Positions 46,352-54,945 of a stretch of DNA of 64,000 nucleotides are shown piece after piece (the first letter of the stretch is position 1; each line of letters starts with the position of its first letter). Origin of the DNA: Planktotalea arctica (lineage in GTDB: Bacteria > Pseudomonadota > Alphaproteobacteria > Rhodobacterales > Rhodobacteraceae). The stretch is taken from contig NZ_MUHR01000011.1 of the NCBI RefSeq assembly GCF_002105285.1, positions 310,001 to 374,000 of the forward strand. The letters are read 5' to 3'. The translations under genes were made by a program, and so were the position numbers. Under the pieces are notes generated by a model. The model saw nothing but the letters and a program-made list of their open reading frames with translations. It searched no databases and was not told the DNA's origin.

Positions 46352-47596
46352 TCATTTTCGTCTCAGCTGCGCATCGGCAGCGTCGCTCATAAGCCATGCG
46401 TGAATCCCGTTATGAATACCCGTCACCATTTTTCCGCGCCAATCGGGATCGGTCAGCTTGCTCAGATCATCCTTGCTCGACAAAAATCCGACCTCGATCA
46501 GAACCGAGGGAATATCCGCCGCCTTGAGCACGGAAAACCCGGCCGACTGGATCGGGCGTTTATAAGTGTGCCCGACTTCGGTGTTGATGCCGAGAATGAT
46601 GCCGCGCGCCAGCGCTTCGGAGCGCGGCTTGTTCTCGAGGCGCGCAAGCTCCATGAGGATGGACGCGATTTCATCGTCCTGCCCCGACAAATCGACGCCC
46701 GCCAATAGATCGGTGCGATTGTGCCGCTCCGCCAACGCCGCAGAGGCCGCATCGGAGGCGTCTTCGGATAGTGTATAGACCGCCGCGCCATTGGCCTTGC
46801 CGCTTGCCAGTGCGTCTGCGTGAAAGGACACGAACAGATCCGCCCCCGCTTCACGCGCGATCTGCACGCGCCGCTCGAGAGAGACGAAGATATCTCCGTC
46901 GCGCGTCAAAACCACATCTAAATCACCCGAGCGCAGCAGCGCATCGCGTACTTCTTGCGCCAGCACCAGCATCAACTCGGCCTCGGTGATTCCCCCCGCG
47001 CCGGAAGCACCGGGATCAATGCCGCCATGGCCGGGATCCAGCACGACGACGATCTGCCCATCGTTGGATTTCGTGACCGGCGGGCTTTGCACCGCATCGA
47101 GCCGCGCCCAATCCGCATCGCGCGGTGCGCCCGAGCGGGCGGCAAATTCACTAGCGCTCGCCGGGAGCAACGACACACTGAGGCGCGCGCGCCCTGCACT
47201 CGCGTCCACGCTAAGTGCGGCGAAATCAACCACCTGAGGGCTGGGTAAATCAAGTACGAGGCGCGACCAGCCCGGGCGCACAGCGCCAAAGCGCAGCCCT
47301 TTGGCATTTGCCAACCGCATCAGCCGCTTGGGATCGGTTCCGGCAAAATCAACTTCGCGAAAATCCAGCACGAGGCGCGCAGGATCGCTAAGGGTGTAAA
47401 CGCGGTAGGGCACGCCTTGGGTCAGAACAAGATCAAGCTGATAAGCACCGCCTTTGGTGGTGATCCGGCTGGCGTCCCCGTCAAGGCGCGCAAGTGCACT
47501 GAAGCTCTGAGTTTGAGCCTGCGCGGCGCCGCTTGCGCCCAGAATACCGTCTGCGCCCAATGTGAGGGCGAGTGAAAGAAGTACTGCTCTGATCAT
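46352..47596 (-). CDS. amiC: N-acetylmuramoyl-L-alanine amidase (AmiC-like)
   Basis: 414 aa, periplasmic. Signal peptide ~1-28 ends at AQA. AMIN domain (~35-150) for septal/peptidoglycan targeting, then Amidase_3 (~180-405) with zinc sites in VVLDPGHGGIDPGA, FVSFHADAL and SVLIEVGFLSSKDDL (catalytic Glu). Cleaves the amide between muramic acid and stem peptides during cell separation. Upstream of mrcA on the same strand (118-bp gap). Confidence 0.93.
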   Translation of the reverse strand: MIRAVLLSLALTLGADGILGASGAAQAQTQSFSALARLDGDASRITTKGGAYQLDLVLTQGVPYRVYTLSDPARLVLDFREVDFAGTDPKRLMRLANAKGLRFGAVRPGWSRLVLDLPSPQVVDFAALSVDASAGRARLSVSLLPASASEFAARSGAPRDADWARLDAVQSPPVTKSNDGQIVVVLDPGHGGIDPGASGAGGITEAELMLVLAQEVRDALLRSGDLDVVLTRDGDIFVSLERRVQIAREAGADLFVSFHADALASGKANGAAVYTLSEDASDAASAALAERHNRTDLLAGVDLSGQDDEIASILMELARLENKPRSEALARGIILGINTEVGHTYKRPIQSAGFSVLKAADIPSVLIEVGFLSSKDDLSKLTDPDWRGKMVTGIHNGIHAWLMSDAADAQLRRK

Positions 47597-47658
47597 CGGG
47601 CTTTTCCGCCGCTTTTCTGCTGCACCACTATAGCTTGTGACGCGCGCGCGCGGAACCG

Positions 47659-48840
47659 CTATTTTTCGGGCAACGCAGATGTGATGTCATAGCCATAGAG
47701 CCAGTCGAACTGGCGCATCATCAGCCCCGGTGCGATGCGGCTGCCCAGCCCCAGTGCGGCATGCGCAGCAAGGCGAAGCGGGCCACGGCGCAGATGATAG
47801 CGCCAGGCATTACCGTTGGCCGCCTCGATCACGCGGCGCGCGCGCGCGTGGCGATGCGTTTGGTAAAGCGCGAGGCGCTGCGCCAGTGGGCCATCGCGCT
47901 GCAAGGAAATGCAAAGCGCCCAAGCATCCTCGAGCGCCATATTTGCGCCCTGTGCAAGAAACGGCAACGTAGGATGAGCGGCGTCCCCGATCAGCGCGCA
48001 GCTTTTCCCGTGCCAGTTGGTCGCGACGGGATGGCGGAACAGCCCCCAAAGATGCACGTCCTCGACTTGATCGAGCATTGCCTGAACCGCGGGTGCGGCG
48101 CCACTGAACGCAGCACGCAAATTGGCGGGGTCATCGCGCTGCGACCAGCCCTCGGCGGCCCAAAGCGCACGTTCCTGTACCGCGACAAGGTTGATCATCG
48201 CGCCGCCGCGCAAAGGATAGCTGACAATATGACGGCCCGGTGCCATATGCACCTGTACATCGCCCTCGCGCCCGGTCGCGTTGGGGATCAACGCCCGCCA
48301 GGCCACCTGCCCTGTGAACATCGGCGCGCTCTCGCCGTTCAGCGGTGCGCGCAGTTTGCTGTGCAAGCCACCCGCATCAATCACCAGCGCGCTTGAGTGG
48401 CTGGCGCCGGTCTTGAAATGGATATGTGCCGGCGGGCCCGGCTCGATCGCGGTAACTTGCTGCAGCAGGCGTATCTGCACCCCTGCCGCCTTGGCTGCGC
48501 CGTGCAGCAAATCGATCAAATCGGCGCGGTGCACAAAATGATAGCTTTGCGCCGCGCTCATCCGCGTCAAATCAAGGCGCGCGACCTCGAAATCGCTCTC
48601 GGCGCGGCGCAGGCTCACCGCTTGGCCGCGAGACGAACAGGCAGCAAGCGCGCCCCCAAGCCCCAAGGCGCGCAGCACGCACAGCCCGTTAGGGCTGATT
48701 TGTAGGCCCGCGCCCACTTCGCTAATCGCTTCGGCCTGCTCGAACAGCGTCACCTTCGCACCGCGCTGCGCAAGCGCACTTGCCGCTGCCAGCCCCGCAA
48801 CGCCGCCGCCCACCACACTGATTTGCATGTCTGTTATCAT
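47659..48840 (-). CDS. FAD-dependent monooxygenase
   Basis: 393 aa, PheA/UbiH-type class A flavin monooxygenase. FAD fold SVVGGGVAGLAAASALAQRG at the N-terminus, the DG-like segment in LVIDAGGLHSKLR and the FAD ribityl site LIGDAAHPTLPFLAQGANMA. Likely hydroxylates an aromatic compound; salicylate-hydroxylase-like but substrate unproven. ATG 48840 is preferred (AAAGGAGG upstream). The dksA terminator lies immediately upstream, so it has its own promoter or depends on read-through. Confidence 0.87.
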   Translation of the reverse strand: MITDMQISVVGGGVAGLAAASALAQRGAKVTLFEQAEAISEVGAGLQISPNGLCVLRALGLGGALAACSSRGQAVSLRRAESDFEVARLDLTRMSAAQSYHFVHRADLIDLLHGAAKAAGVQIRLLQQVTAIEPGPPAHIHFKTGASHSSALVIDAGGLHSKLRAPLNGESAPMFTGQVAWRALIPNATGREGDVQVHMAPGRHIVSYPLRGGAMINLVAVQERALWAAEGWSQRDDPANLRAAFSGAAPAVQAMLDQVEDVHLWGLFRHPVATNWHGKSCALIGDAAHPTLPFLAQGANMALEDAWALCISLQRDGPLAQRLALYQTHRHARARRVIEAANGNAWRYHLRRGPLRLAAHAALGLGSRIAPGLMMRQFDWLYGYDITSALPEK

Positions 48841-48854
48841 AGGCCTCCTTTGCA

Positions 48855-48884
48855 AAGAAAAACGCCGGAGCGAAAGCCCCGGCG
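48855..48884 (-). terminator. dksA intrinsic terminator
   Basis: On the minus strand CGCCGG(48884-48879)...CCGGCG(48868-48863) forms a stem extended by a GC-rich interior and is followed by TTTTTCTTT. Ends the dksA transcript before the FAD monooxygenase. Confidence 0.85.
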
Positions 48885-48912
48885 TAAAATTTTCTTTGAG
48901 AAGAGCAATACT

Positions 48913-49335
48913 CTAGTCGTCGCGGTGGACTTTCTCGCGGCGCTCGTGGCGCTCTTGCGCTTCGAGGCTCATCATCGCGATCGGACGTGCATCAAGCCGC
49001 TTAAGCGAAATCGGATCGCCGGTGACACTGCAATATCCGAACTCGCCCTCGTCGATACGGCGCAGCGCGCCGTCGATCTTCGCTACAAGCTTACGCTGGC
49101 GATCCCGGGTGCGCAATTCAAGCGAGCGATCGGTTTCTTCGCTAGAGCGGTCGATCACGTCAGGAATATTGCGTGTGCCGTCCTGCAAGGTTTCGATCGT
49201 GTCGCGCCCGTCAGAGAGCAACTCGTCGCGCCAATCGGTAAGCTTTTTGCGAAAATACTCTGTCTGGCGTTCATTCATAAACGGCTCGTCTTCGGCCGGT
49301 CGGTAATCTTCGGGCAGAAAAATCTCAGATTTCAT
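48913..49335 (-). CDS. dksA: RNA polymerase-binding factor DksA
   Basis: 140 aa. Works with ppGpp at the RNA polymerase secondary channel. Coiled-coil residues ~40-110 (with IDRSSEETDRSLELRTRDRQ), then the C-terminal finger GEFGYCSVTGDPISLKRLDA. Only one Cys is present where E. coli DksA has four zinc ligands, a known variation in the alphaproteobacterial type. ATG 49335 preferred (AGAGGGAG upstream); an upstream start at 49365 is unlikely. Confidence 0.93.
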   Translation of the reverse strand: MKSEIFLPEDYRPAEDEPFMNERQTEYFRKKLTDWRDELLSDGRDTIETLQDGTRNIPDVIDRSSEETDRSLELRTRDRQRKLVAKIDGALRRIDEGEFGYCSVTGDPISLKRLDARPIAMMSLEAQERHERREKVHRDD

Positions 49336-49506
49336 GTCCGCTCCCTCTTTAAAGCCATCTTCCATGAAAAATATCCTTTGGTATATGGCATCCCTACGGG
49401 CGACTTACCCCAATGCACTAAGGTTGTCACTACTGAATAAAGGTGCGTTGCGGTGAAAAACACCTCGGGATAAGGTCCGGAAAAGATACACCATTTGACG
49501 GGAATT

Positions 49507-50346
49507 ATGATGAAATTCACTGGAACGCAGGACTATGTCGCGACCGACGATCTGACCATTGCGGTAAATGCGGCAGTCACTCTGGAGCGCCCCCTCCTGG
49601 TAAAAGGCGAGCCGGGCACGGGCAAAACCGATCTGGCGCGCCAGATCGCCAGCGGCCTTGGCCTACGTATGATCGAGTGGAATATCAAATCCACAACCAA
49701 GGCCCAGCAAGGTCTTTACGAGTACGACGCCGTCAGCCGCCTGCGCGACAGTCAACTTGGCGAGGAACGTGTTCATGATGTGGCAAACTATATCCGCAAG
49801 GGCAAGTTGTGGGAGGCCTTTGAAGCGGGTGAAAAGGTCGTTCTCTTGATTGATGAAATCGACAAGGCGGATATCGAATTCCCCAATGATCTGCTGCAGG
49901 AACTCGACCGGATGGAGTTCTACGTCTATGAGACCGGCGCGACGATCCGTGCCGAAAACCGACCCATCGTGATTATCACGTCCAACAATGAAAAAGAGTT
50001 GCCCGATGCGTTTCTGCGCCGCTGCTTCTTTCACTACATCCGCTTTCCCGATCCCGAGACCATGCGCAAGATTGTCGAAGTGCATCACCCGGGGATCAAA
50101 GAGGCCTTGCTCAGCACGGCTTTGACCCAGTTCTATGACATTCGCGAGCAGCAGGGCCTCAAGAAAAAGCCCTCAACGTCCGAAGTTCTCGATTGGTTAA
50201 AATTGCTGCTGGCCGAAGACCTAAGCCCGGAAGATCTCAAACGTGACGGAGCGAGTGCCTTGCCTAAGTTGCATGGCGCACTTTTGAAAAACGAACAAGA
50301 TGTGCACTTATTTGAGCGGCTCGCCTTCATGGCCCGGCGCGGCTAG
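49507..50346 (+). CDS. MoxR-family AAA+ ATPase
   Basis: 279 aa. Walker A LVKGEPGTGKTDLARQ (~32), Walker B VVLLIDEIDKADIEF (~114), sensor 1 in VIITSNNEKELPDAFLRRC. MoxR ATPases pair with VWA-domain proteins to mature metalloenzymes or membrane complexes; here a CoxE-like VWA gene lies ~2 kb downstream in the same direction. Start at ATG 49507 (a second ATG follows directly). Confidence 0.9.
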   Translation: MMKFTGTQDYVATDDLTIAVNAAVTLERPLLVKGEPGTGKTDLARQIASGLGLRMIEWNIKSTTKAQQGLYEYDAVSRLRDSQLGEERVHDVANYIRKGKLWEAFEAGEKVVLLIDEIDKADIEFPNDLLQELDRMEFYVYETGATIRAENRPIVIITSNNEKELPDAFLRRCFFHYIRFPDPETMRKIVEVHHPGIKEALLSTALTQFYDIREQQGLKKKPSTSEVLDWLKLLLAEDLSPEDLKRDGASALPKLHGALLKNEQDVHLFERLAFMARRG

Positions 50347-50770
50347 GCGATCACGCCGGCAAAAAATATGCGTCTTTATATGCGCACGGCCTGCCCCTTC
50401 CGCTACATCTAGGTGGCAGGCCCGCAACAAATTCCTAAACGTGAACAATCTCCTATAACACCTTGAAATTGTATCGGGTTACTGTCCCCGAGGCAGTTTC
50501 TTAATATTGCCACGTTGTTTTCTTAAACCCGACAGGCTGATGGATCAAACTGATCAGACCTTAATGAGTGACAGGGAGTAGAGACTTGCAGGCAATAACC
50601 CCGAACTTTCGTTTGGATTGCACACCGACGTTTGCTCGATGCGACATGCCTGCGCGTACTTTTTCATTTAGGTCGATCACCGCCCCAACGGGTGCCTTTG
50701 CAACTGGGTGTTTTCACACACATCCACTATCCGCGCCGATCTGCGGAAGAGACGGGGTTTGAAGACCAAA
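50347..50770 (+). other. 424-bp gap without a supported gene
   Basis: Contains an 8-bp inverted repeat with a 19-nt loop (GGCCTGCC 50388-50395 / GGCAGGCC 50415-50422), perhaps ending the moxR transcript, and short frames without ribosome sites. I see no RNA family I can name. Probably holds the promoter of the DUF2927 gene. Confidence 0.5.
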
Positions 50771-52141
50771 ATGCGCCGATTTTTATTGCCTTTCTATCTG
50801 GCCCTGTCCGGATGTGTGCCCGTAACGCCAGCCGATATGCCCTCTCGGGCCCAGACCGAGCCGGCAGGGAGCAGCATGCCTGCTGTCAAAGTATTCAACG
50901 CGCCGCAACCGACGCCGTCAGTGCGAGCCAATACCGATATTGCCCGCGACTTTCTTGAACTCAGCTTCAATCTGGAAAGCGGTCGCAGCTTGCCGATGCT
51001 CACACGCTTTGAAGGGCCGATCACGGTGCGTGTCACCGGCAATCCCTCCTCCGGCCTTGGCAGCGATCTAAACCGCCTGCTGCACCGTCTGCGCACGGAA
51101 GCGCGCATAGATATTCGCCAGAACCAGGCAGAGAACGCAAACATAACGATCGAGGCCGTATCGCGTAACGAAATCCGCCAGCTGTTGCCACAGGCCGCCT
51201 GTTTCGTTGCGCCCAACGTCTCCAGCCTTGCGCAATATCGCCTCGCGCGGCGCACATCGCTGGTGAACTGGACCAGCCTGACCGAGCGCAAACGCCTGTC
51301 TATTTTTCTGCCCAATGACGCCAGCCCGCAAGAAGTGCGCGATTGCCTGCATGAAGAACTCGCACAGGCGCTCGGACCTTTGAACGATCTCTATCGCCTG
51401 CCCGATTCTGTTTTCAACGATGATAATGTTCATACGGTCCTGACCGGCTTTGATATGCTGATATTGCGCGCCTACTACGATCCGTCCCTGCGCAATGGTA
51501 TGAACAAAAACGAAGTTGCCAGCCGGATCGGCGGCATCCTCGCCCGCATCAATCCGCGCGGTGCACAATATGCCCCGCAACGCCTGACGCGCACGCCGCG
51601 CACTTGGATCAACTCGATCCAGCGCGCACTTGGCCCCGGTGCCAGCCAGCAAGAACGCCTTGGCGCGGCAAAAGAAGCCATGCAGATAGCCGTCGCTATG
51701 GGCTGGAACGATCATCGCCGCGCCTTTAGCCACTATGCCATGGGCCGCCTCAATATGTCGGTTGATCTGAAATCGGCGCGCGAACATTTTGCTATCGCTG
51801 CCCGTCTATATGGGCAAAACCCCTCGACACGCCTGCATGCCGCATACGCCGCATCGCAATTGGCCTCGTTCTATATTGCTGAGGGCGACGGCACCTCTGC
51901 ACTTCAGCAAATAGGACCGCATCTGGACACAGCCGCACGTTACGAAAACGCAGCCTTGCTCTCGACACTCATGCTGCAACGCGCGGAAGCGCTTGATCTG
52001 GTCGGCCGTTCTTCCGAAGCGCGCACCATTCGTATGGACAGTCTTGGATGGGCGCGATACGGGTTTGGCCCAGACTGGGCAGTGCGGGCCAAATTGCGAG
52101 AGATCTCTTCGCTCAGCCCGCTGAAAAGAGGACGTGGGTAG
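50771..52141 (+). CDS. DUF2927 lipoprotein
   Basis: 456 aa. N-terminal MRRFLLPFYLALSGCVP is a lipoprotein signal with lipobox LSGC (Cys ~15). The DUF2927 domain includes TDIARDFLELSFNLESGRSL and the later DCLHEELAQALGPLNDLY with a His-Glu pair that recalls zinc metallopeptidases. C-terminal third is helical and TPR-like. DUF2927 is of unknown function. ATG 50771 chosen because the lipobox follows at correct distance. Confidence 0.85.
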   Translation: MRRFLLPFYLALSGCVPVTPADMPSRAQTEPAGSSMPAVKVFNAPQPTPSVRANTDIARDFLELSFNLESGRSLPMLTRFEGPITVRVTGNPSSGLGSDLNRLLHRLRTEARIDIRQNQAENANITIEAVSRNEIRQLLPQAACFVAPNVSSLAQYRLARRTSLVNWTSLTERKRLSIFLPNDASPQEVRDCLHEELAQALGPLNDLYRLPDSVFNDDNVHTVLTGFDMLILRAYYDPSLRNGMNKNEVASRIGGILARINPRGAQYAPQRLTRTPRTWINSIQRALGPGASQQERLGAAKEAMQIAVAMGWNDHRRAFSHYAMGRLNMSVDLKSAREHFAIAARLYGQNPSTRLHAAYAASQLASFYIAEGDGTSALQQIGPHLDTAARYENAALLSTLMLQRAEALDLVGRSSEARTIRMDSLGWARYGFGPDWAVRAKLREISSLSPLKRGRG

Positions 52142-52144
52142 CAA

Positions 52145-52312
52145 ATGATCTTCACTATCGCAGGGCTGCTAGGTGCAGTGCTCGGTGCGTTTCGCGCCAA
52201 AAAACGCGGCGGCAACTGGGCGGATATCGCCCAATTTGCAGTCGGCCATGCCATCGCCTTTGCGCTGATCGGCTTCATCCTTACGTTGATCGTGCACCGC
52301 ATGGCGGTCTAG
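52145..52312 (+). CDS. Small membrane protein
   Basis: 55 aa: N-terminal hydrophobic stretch (IFTIAGLLGAVLGA), basic loop RAKKRGGNWADIAQ and a C-terminal membrane segment (IAFALIGFILTLIVHR). Starts 3 bp after the DUF2927 stop and ends 3 bp before the VWA gene, which supports it as a real coupled gene. No known family. Confidence 0.8.
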   Translation: MIFTIAGLLGAVLGAFRAKKRGGNWADIAQFAVGHAIAFALIGFILTLIVHRMAV

Positions 52313-52315
52313 GGG

Positions 52316-53500
52316 ATGTTCCTGCCGTTCTTCGACAACCTGCGCAGCAGCGGCCTTCCGGTGTCGTTGCGCGAATTCCTATCCTTTCTGGAGGGGGTCA
52401 AACGCGGCCTTGCGACCTATGATATCGAAGCGTTCTACTACCTAGCGCGCACTTCGATGGTCAAAGACGAGCGCAACATCGACAAGTTCGACCGCGCCTT
52501 TTCCGCGACATTCAAAGGCCTCGAGGCGATCAGCACCGAAGAAATGCTAAGCGCGGTCGAGTTGCCCGAAGAGTGGCTGCGCAAAATGGTCGAAAAACAT
52601 CTCAGCGAAGAAGAAAAAGCCGAAATAGAGGCGCTTGGCGGCTTTGAAAAACTGATGGAGACGCTGAAAGAGCGCTTGAAAGAACAAGAAGGACGCCATC
52701 AGGGCGGCAATAAATGGATCGGCACCGGCGGCACCTCACCTTTCGGGGCCTATGGCTACAATCCCGAAGGCATCCGCATCGGCCAAAACGAGAGCCGCCA
52801 TCAACGTGCGGTCAAGGTCTGGGACAAGCGCGAGTTCAAGAACCTTGACGACAGTGTCGAGCTTGGGACGCGCAACATCAAAGTTGCGCTGAAACGCTTG
52901 CGCCGCTGGGCGCGCGACGGTGCCACCGAAGAGCTTGATCTGAACGGCACCATTCGCGCCACCGCCGAACAAGGCTATCTCGACGTCAAAACTCGCCCCG
53001 AGCGGCGCAATGCGGTCAAGGTTTTGCTTTTCCTCGATGTGGGCGGTTCGATGGATCCGCATATCAAAGTCGTCGAGGAGCTATTCTCAGCCGCGCGCGC
53101 CGAGTCCAAGCATCTGGAATACTTCTATTTCCACAATTGCCTCTACGAGGGGCTGTGGCGCGACAATCGCCGCCGCTGGGAGGCGCAAATCCCGACCCAT
53201 GAGGTGTTGCGCACCTATGGCTCTGATTACAAATGTATTTTCGTCGGCGATGCCTCGATGAGCCCGTATGAAATCGCCTATGTCGGCGGCGCGAACGAGC
53301 ATTATAACCCCGAGAGCGGCGAGACATGGTTGCGCCGCGCCCGGGAGCAGTGGAAGAGCAATCTGTGGATCAACCCCCTGCCCGAAAAGCACTGGGGCTA
53401 CACCCATTCGATCAAGATGATCAGCCAGATTTTCGACGATCAAATGGTACCCATGACCCTTTCGGGTCTGGAGCGCGGCATGAAAGAGCTGACCCGCTAA
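52316..53500 (+). CDS. CoxE-like VWA-domain protein
   Basis: 394 aa. N-terminal helical region (MFLPFFDNLRSSGLPVSLRE) and a C-terminal von Willebrand A domain with VLLFLDVGGSMDPHIK, the MIDAS loop where the first Ser of DxSxS is Gly. Then EYFYFHNCLYEGLW and IFVGDASMSPYEI. Works with the MoxR ATPase in this class of chaperone pairs, e.g. for CO dehydrogenase. No client enzyme is next to it. Confidence 0.88.
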   Translation: MFLPFFDNLRSSGLPVSLREFLSFLEGVKRGLATYDIEAFYYLARTSMVKDERNIDKFDRAFSATFKGLEAISTEEMLSAVELPEEWLRKMVEKHLSEEEKAEIEALGGFEKLMETLKERLKEQEGRHQGGNKWIGTGGTSPFGAYGYNPEGIRIGQNESRHQRAVKVWDKREFKNLDDSVELGTRNIKVALKRLRRWARDGATEELDLNGTIRATAEQGYLDVKTRPERRNAVKVLLFLDVGGSMDPHIKVVEELFSAARAESKHLEYFYFHNCLYEGLWRDNRRRWEAQIPTHEVLRTYGSDYKCIFVGDASMSPYEIAYVGGANEHYNPESGETWLRRAREQWKSNLWINPLPEKHWGYTHSIKMISQIFDDQMVPMTLSGLERGMKELTR

Positions 53501-53503
53501 GCG

Positions 53504-54031
53504 TTAGGCAGGGCGCGGCGCATCGCGCTCGCCGCGATCAAATGCTTCCCAGCCCTCGCCCTTGAACACATCCACCCCGAGCTGCGCCAGAACATGTGGA
53601 AAATCGACCATCACGTAGTTGTCGACAATCTTGCCATCAACCACTTTCCAGAAATCCATATAGCGGATTTCGACTTTCTTGCCCGTTGGCGCAACTCCCA
53701 TGAATTCACCGGAATGCGTGGCCTCTTGGCGTCCGAAAGCTGCGGCCCACTCGCCCATGTAGAGGCGCGCCTCGTCGATGCAGACCTTGTCGGAAAACGC
53801 CGCCTGAAACGGGCGTTGCCAATTGTCCTGAAATTCGCGCAAACCCGTCTTTGTGCCGCAGCCGAAATTACCGAACCAGCGAAAACTCTCGGCAAAGAAA
53901 CTGCCTATATCGTCGATGCGATGATCGTTCAGACCATCAACCATTCCCTCGATCACCGCGCGCGTGTCCGCGGTCTTGCTCATATCCGTCTCGCGGCTCA
54001 AAGCCGCTTGCTCGGGGCGTGCACCTGCCAT
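53504..54031 (-). CDS. SnoaL/NTF2-like protein
   Basis: 175 aa, SnoaL-like polyketide cyclase/ester cyclase fold (NTF2 superfamily): VIEGMVDGLNDHRIDDIGSF, GTKTGLREFQDNWQRPFQ, EATHSGEFMGVAPTGKKVEI and YMDFWKVVDGKIVDNYVMVD. Function cannot be fixed. ATG 54031 with GGGAG upstream is preferred over 54085. Confidence 0.82.
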   Translation of the reverse strand: MAGARPEQAALSRETDMSKTADTRAVIEGMVDGLNDHRIDDIGSFFAESFRWFGNFGCGTKTGLREFQDNWQRPFQAAFSDKVCIDEARLYMGEWAAAFGRQEATHSGEFMGVAPTGKKVEIRYMDFWKVVDGKIVDNYVMVDFPHVLAQLGVDVFKGEGWEAFDRGERDAPRPA

Positions 54032-54112
54032 GTTTTTCTCCCGTTTGGTTTGCGTTTTAATCACAGTAAATGACGCACGCCGCAAGCCTCAGGCAGGTTT
54101 TTCTAGCGGGCT

Positions 54113-54313
54113 CTAAACCGGCATGTTGTCGAATAGGGCTTCGATTTCCGCGTCGCGATCTGCCTTGCTGTAGCTACGCGCCGGCGTGCTCTGCTCAAGC
54201 GCGCGTCGCAGCGCTTCAAGCTGCGCCTCCAGACCTGCGCGCGCCTCCTTCGGGCTCGCTTCGATTCTCATTTGCAAGATATCCAGTTCTTGTTTGTTCA
54301 ATGCGTTTTGCAT
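54113..54313 (-). CDS. Small coiled-coil protein
   Basis: 66 aa with a strong ribosome site (AGGAGGA). Two amphipathic helices rich in Glu/Leu/Ala (ARAGLEAQLEALRRALEQS) probably form a coiled coil. No named domain. Upstream of the SnoaL-like gene on the same strand (81-bp gap). Confidence 0.7.
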   Translation of the reverse strand: MQNALNKQELDILQMRIEASPKEARAGLEAQLEALRRALEQSTPARSYSKADRDAEIEALFDNMPV

Positions 54314-54368
54314 GACATCCTCCTATTTCCCTCAAGATTAACGATAAGCAGGTTAACAAAAGGTTGCC

Positions 54369-54382
54369 TTGATACATCTCAA
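54369..54382. promoter_or_regulatory. FNR/CRP-type box (candidate)
   Basis: TTGAT-ACAT-CTCAA matches TTGAT-N4-ATCAA at nine of ten fixed bases and is symmetrical as CTTGA-N6-TCAAG. Between the 66-aa gene and the DUF442 gene. Confidence 0.35.
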
Positions 54383-54464
54383 GTCGCATATATTTTCTTG
54401 AACAACCGCGCGCGGCTCCGCGCCGCCGCTGGACCAAAGCCCCAACGCAGAGTAAAGACACCCT

Positions 54465-54878
54465 ATGGATATCCGAGCAATCACCCCGACTTACGCCGTC
54501 TCGCCGCAGATCGATCCCGCAGACTTTCCCGAAATCGCAGCTGCCGGCTTCAAAGCCGTGATATGCAATCGCCCCGACGCAGAAAATCCACCGCAATTGC
54601 ACGCTGATACGCTGGCCAAAGCGGCTGCGGACGCGGGCTTGAGATTTGAAATTCTGCCCTTGACCCATCAAACAATGACGCCCGAAAATATTGCACGCCA
54701 AAGCAGCATCATCGCCGATGCCGGTGGGCCTGTGCTGGCCTATTGCGCGTCCGGCACGCGCTCCTGCGTGATTTGGGCGCTCTCGCAATCGGGTGTTCAA
54801 GGCGCAGATGCGATTCTGGAGCAAGCGGCGAAAGCGGGCTACGATCTGTCGGGCATGCGCAGCGCTTTGGCCGAATAA
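54465..54878 (+). CDS. DUF442 / TIGR01244 phosphatase-like protein
   Basis: 137 aa, Bll-type family related to dual-specificity phosphatases and often fused to metallo-beta-lactamase-like or sulfur-metabolism proteins. N-terminal DIRAITPTYAVSPQIDPADF and the signature loop VLAYCASGTRSCVIW with catalytic Cys and Arg. Substrate unknown. Confidence 0.88.
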   Translation: MDIRAITPTYAVSPQIDPADFPEIAAAGFKAVICNRPDAENPPQLHADTLAKAAADAGLRFEILPLTHQTMTPENIARQSSIIADAGGPVLAYCASGTRSCVIWALSQSGVQGADAILEQAAKAGYDLSGMRSALAE

Positions 54879-54945
54879 CCCAGCGGTTCCTGAAAACCAC
54901 ACGATTAGCCACGGTTTCATGGTGCGCTTTACCGCGCGCCAGCCT

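Noticed and set aside
50568-50762. 64-codon frame before the DUF2927 gene
   Set aside because: TTG/ATG starts without ribosome site, Cys/Phe/Thr-rich composition, no similarity I recognise; most likely promoter DNA.
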